DNA from: Nitrosopumilaceae archaeon
GTDB taxonomy: Archaea; Thermoproteota; Nitrososphaeria; Nitrososphaerales; Nitrosopumilaceae
Direction: 5' to 3'
Assembly (NCBI GenBank): GCA_021296165.1
Contig: JAGWAW010000043.1
Coordinates: forward strand, 1-14,358
DNA: 14,358 nucleotides
In this document: positions 13,998 to 14,358 of the stretch, piece after piece
Layout: every line of letters starts with the position of its first letter
Numbering within the stretch: position 1 is the stretch's first letter
Made by a program: the position numbers and the translations under genes
Notes under the pieces: model-generated
Seen by the model: the letters and a program-made list of their open reading frames with translations, nothing else
Told to the model about the DNA's origin: nothing
Databases searched by the model: none

Positions 13998-14005
13998 TAT
14001 ATAAA
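13998..14005 (-). promoter_or_regulatory. TATA box of the winged-helix gene
   Basis: Read leftward the sequence is TTTATATA, a near-consensus archaeal TATA box, about 26 nt from ATG 13976. It decides between two closely spaced ATG codons. Confidence 0.55.
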
Positions 14006-14078
14006 TTGATGTGGCAGAGTTTTGGTATAGACTCAAGTCCCCAAAGCGGCCAATCCGAATGCCTAGCCGGGCCATAGG

Positions 14079-14086
14079 TTTATTGA
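14079..14086 (+). promoter_or_regulatory. TATA-like box of the right-edge gene
   Basis: TTTATTGA lies about 23 nt before ATG 14105 and about 26 nt before the following GTG 14108, so either codon could be the leaderless start. Confidence 0.35.
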
Positions 14087-14104
14087 TCACAATACCGGCG
14101 AACC

Positions 14105-14358
14105 ATGGTGAGCCGCAAGTCAGAGACTGCCCTCCTGCGCGAGGAGTTGGCCAGGCTGGCGGTGGAGAACAGGGACCTGCACAGGATGGTGTCCGGACTC
14201 GAGGCCACGTTTGGCGGGAGGGTTGCAGCCCTCGAGGCAGAAAACGACCGGCTGAGACTGGAGATGGCCGAGCGCGACGGGAGGATGGCCAAGTACGAGA
14301 ACGCCCACGCCCCGCCATCCTCCGGCTCGCTGTACAACGAGAGACGCGCCGCCTTCCG
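14105..14358 (+). CDS. 5' part of coiled-coil protein, possibly IS66-type transposase N-terminus
   Basis: The frame opens at ATG 14105 (GTG 14108 next) and is uninterrupted to the window edge, giving 84 residues of an incomplete protein. It begins MVSRKSETALLREELARLAV and continues as a charged heptad-like coiled coil (LEAENDRLRLEMAERDGRMA), then KYENAHAPPSSGSLYNERRA. A Leu-zipper-like stretch followed by a (N/H)xPPSS motif is the pattern of the N-terminal region of IS66-family transposases, including archaeal ones with YENPHTPPS-like sequences. The DDE catalytic part and any terminal repeat lie outside the window, so mobility cannot be judged. Another coiled-coil protein is possible. Confidence 0.6.
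   Translation, partial: MVSRKSETALLREELARLAVENRDLHRMVSGLEATFGGRVAALEAENDRLRLEMAERDGRMAKYENAHAPPSSGSLYNERRAAF

Noticed and set aside
1..14358. CRISPR array or long tandem repeats
   Set aside because: I saw no regularly spaced direct repeats anywhere in the window.

Overview
The window looks like high-GC archaeal DNA, most likely from a marine group I / ammonia-oxidising archaeon of the Cenarchaeum symbiosum type. That is an inference from gene content: an RtcB RNA ligase, a PDCD5-family protein, archaeal S11, GlmM and ThiL, an archaeal winged-helix regulator, and a tRNA gene with no encoded CCA. The regulatory style agrees: TATA boxes lie about 25-28 nt upstream of ATG, GTG or TTG codons, as expected for leaderless mRNAs. 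No database search was possible, so the species is not proven.

Layout. Positions 1-617 are AT-rich and hold no gene I can support, only a T8 tract with a small hairpin. From 618 to 4756 on the + strand runs a compact core block: sixA (phosphohistidine phosphatase), ppx/gppA, rtcB, a PDCD5-like gene and a 101-residue unknown. Within the pairs sixA-ppx, rtcB-PDCD5 and PDCD5-unknown the genes overlap by 4 nt. The block meets the S11 gene (- strand, 5592-4753) tail to tail, and the two stop codons share one CTAG. S11 carries an acidic N-terminal extension of about 140 residues.

From 5646 to 10322 (+ strand) lies an accessory island of three genes, each interrupted: (i) an XRE-HTH/ImmA-IrrE-type protein that changes frame twice and lacks its peptidase half; (ii) a TrlF-like PHP plus SMC/ABC ATPase whose PHP N-terminus is in a different frame from the rest and which has lost two of its three visible PHP metal-site motifs; (iii) a Schlafen-AlbA_2 plus HATPase_c_4 (RecG-like regulator) gene whose AlbA_2 start is split between frames. 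Genes (ii) and (iii) are 3 nt apart. It reads as a decaying, possibly defence-related module. At least two of the breaks fall at C homopolymers, so sequencing error must be excluded.

From 10612 to 12853 on the - strand is the operon glmM-thiL (8 nt overlap), which shares one palindromic TATA region with a divergent tRNA-Thr(CGT) at 12904-12977. The right part has small genes: a possible 24-residue leaderless peptide, two 2-TM membrane microproteins, and a 93-95 residue winged-helix regulator. At the right edge is the 5' end of a coiled-coil protein resembling the N-terminus of IS66-type transposases.
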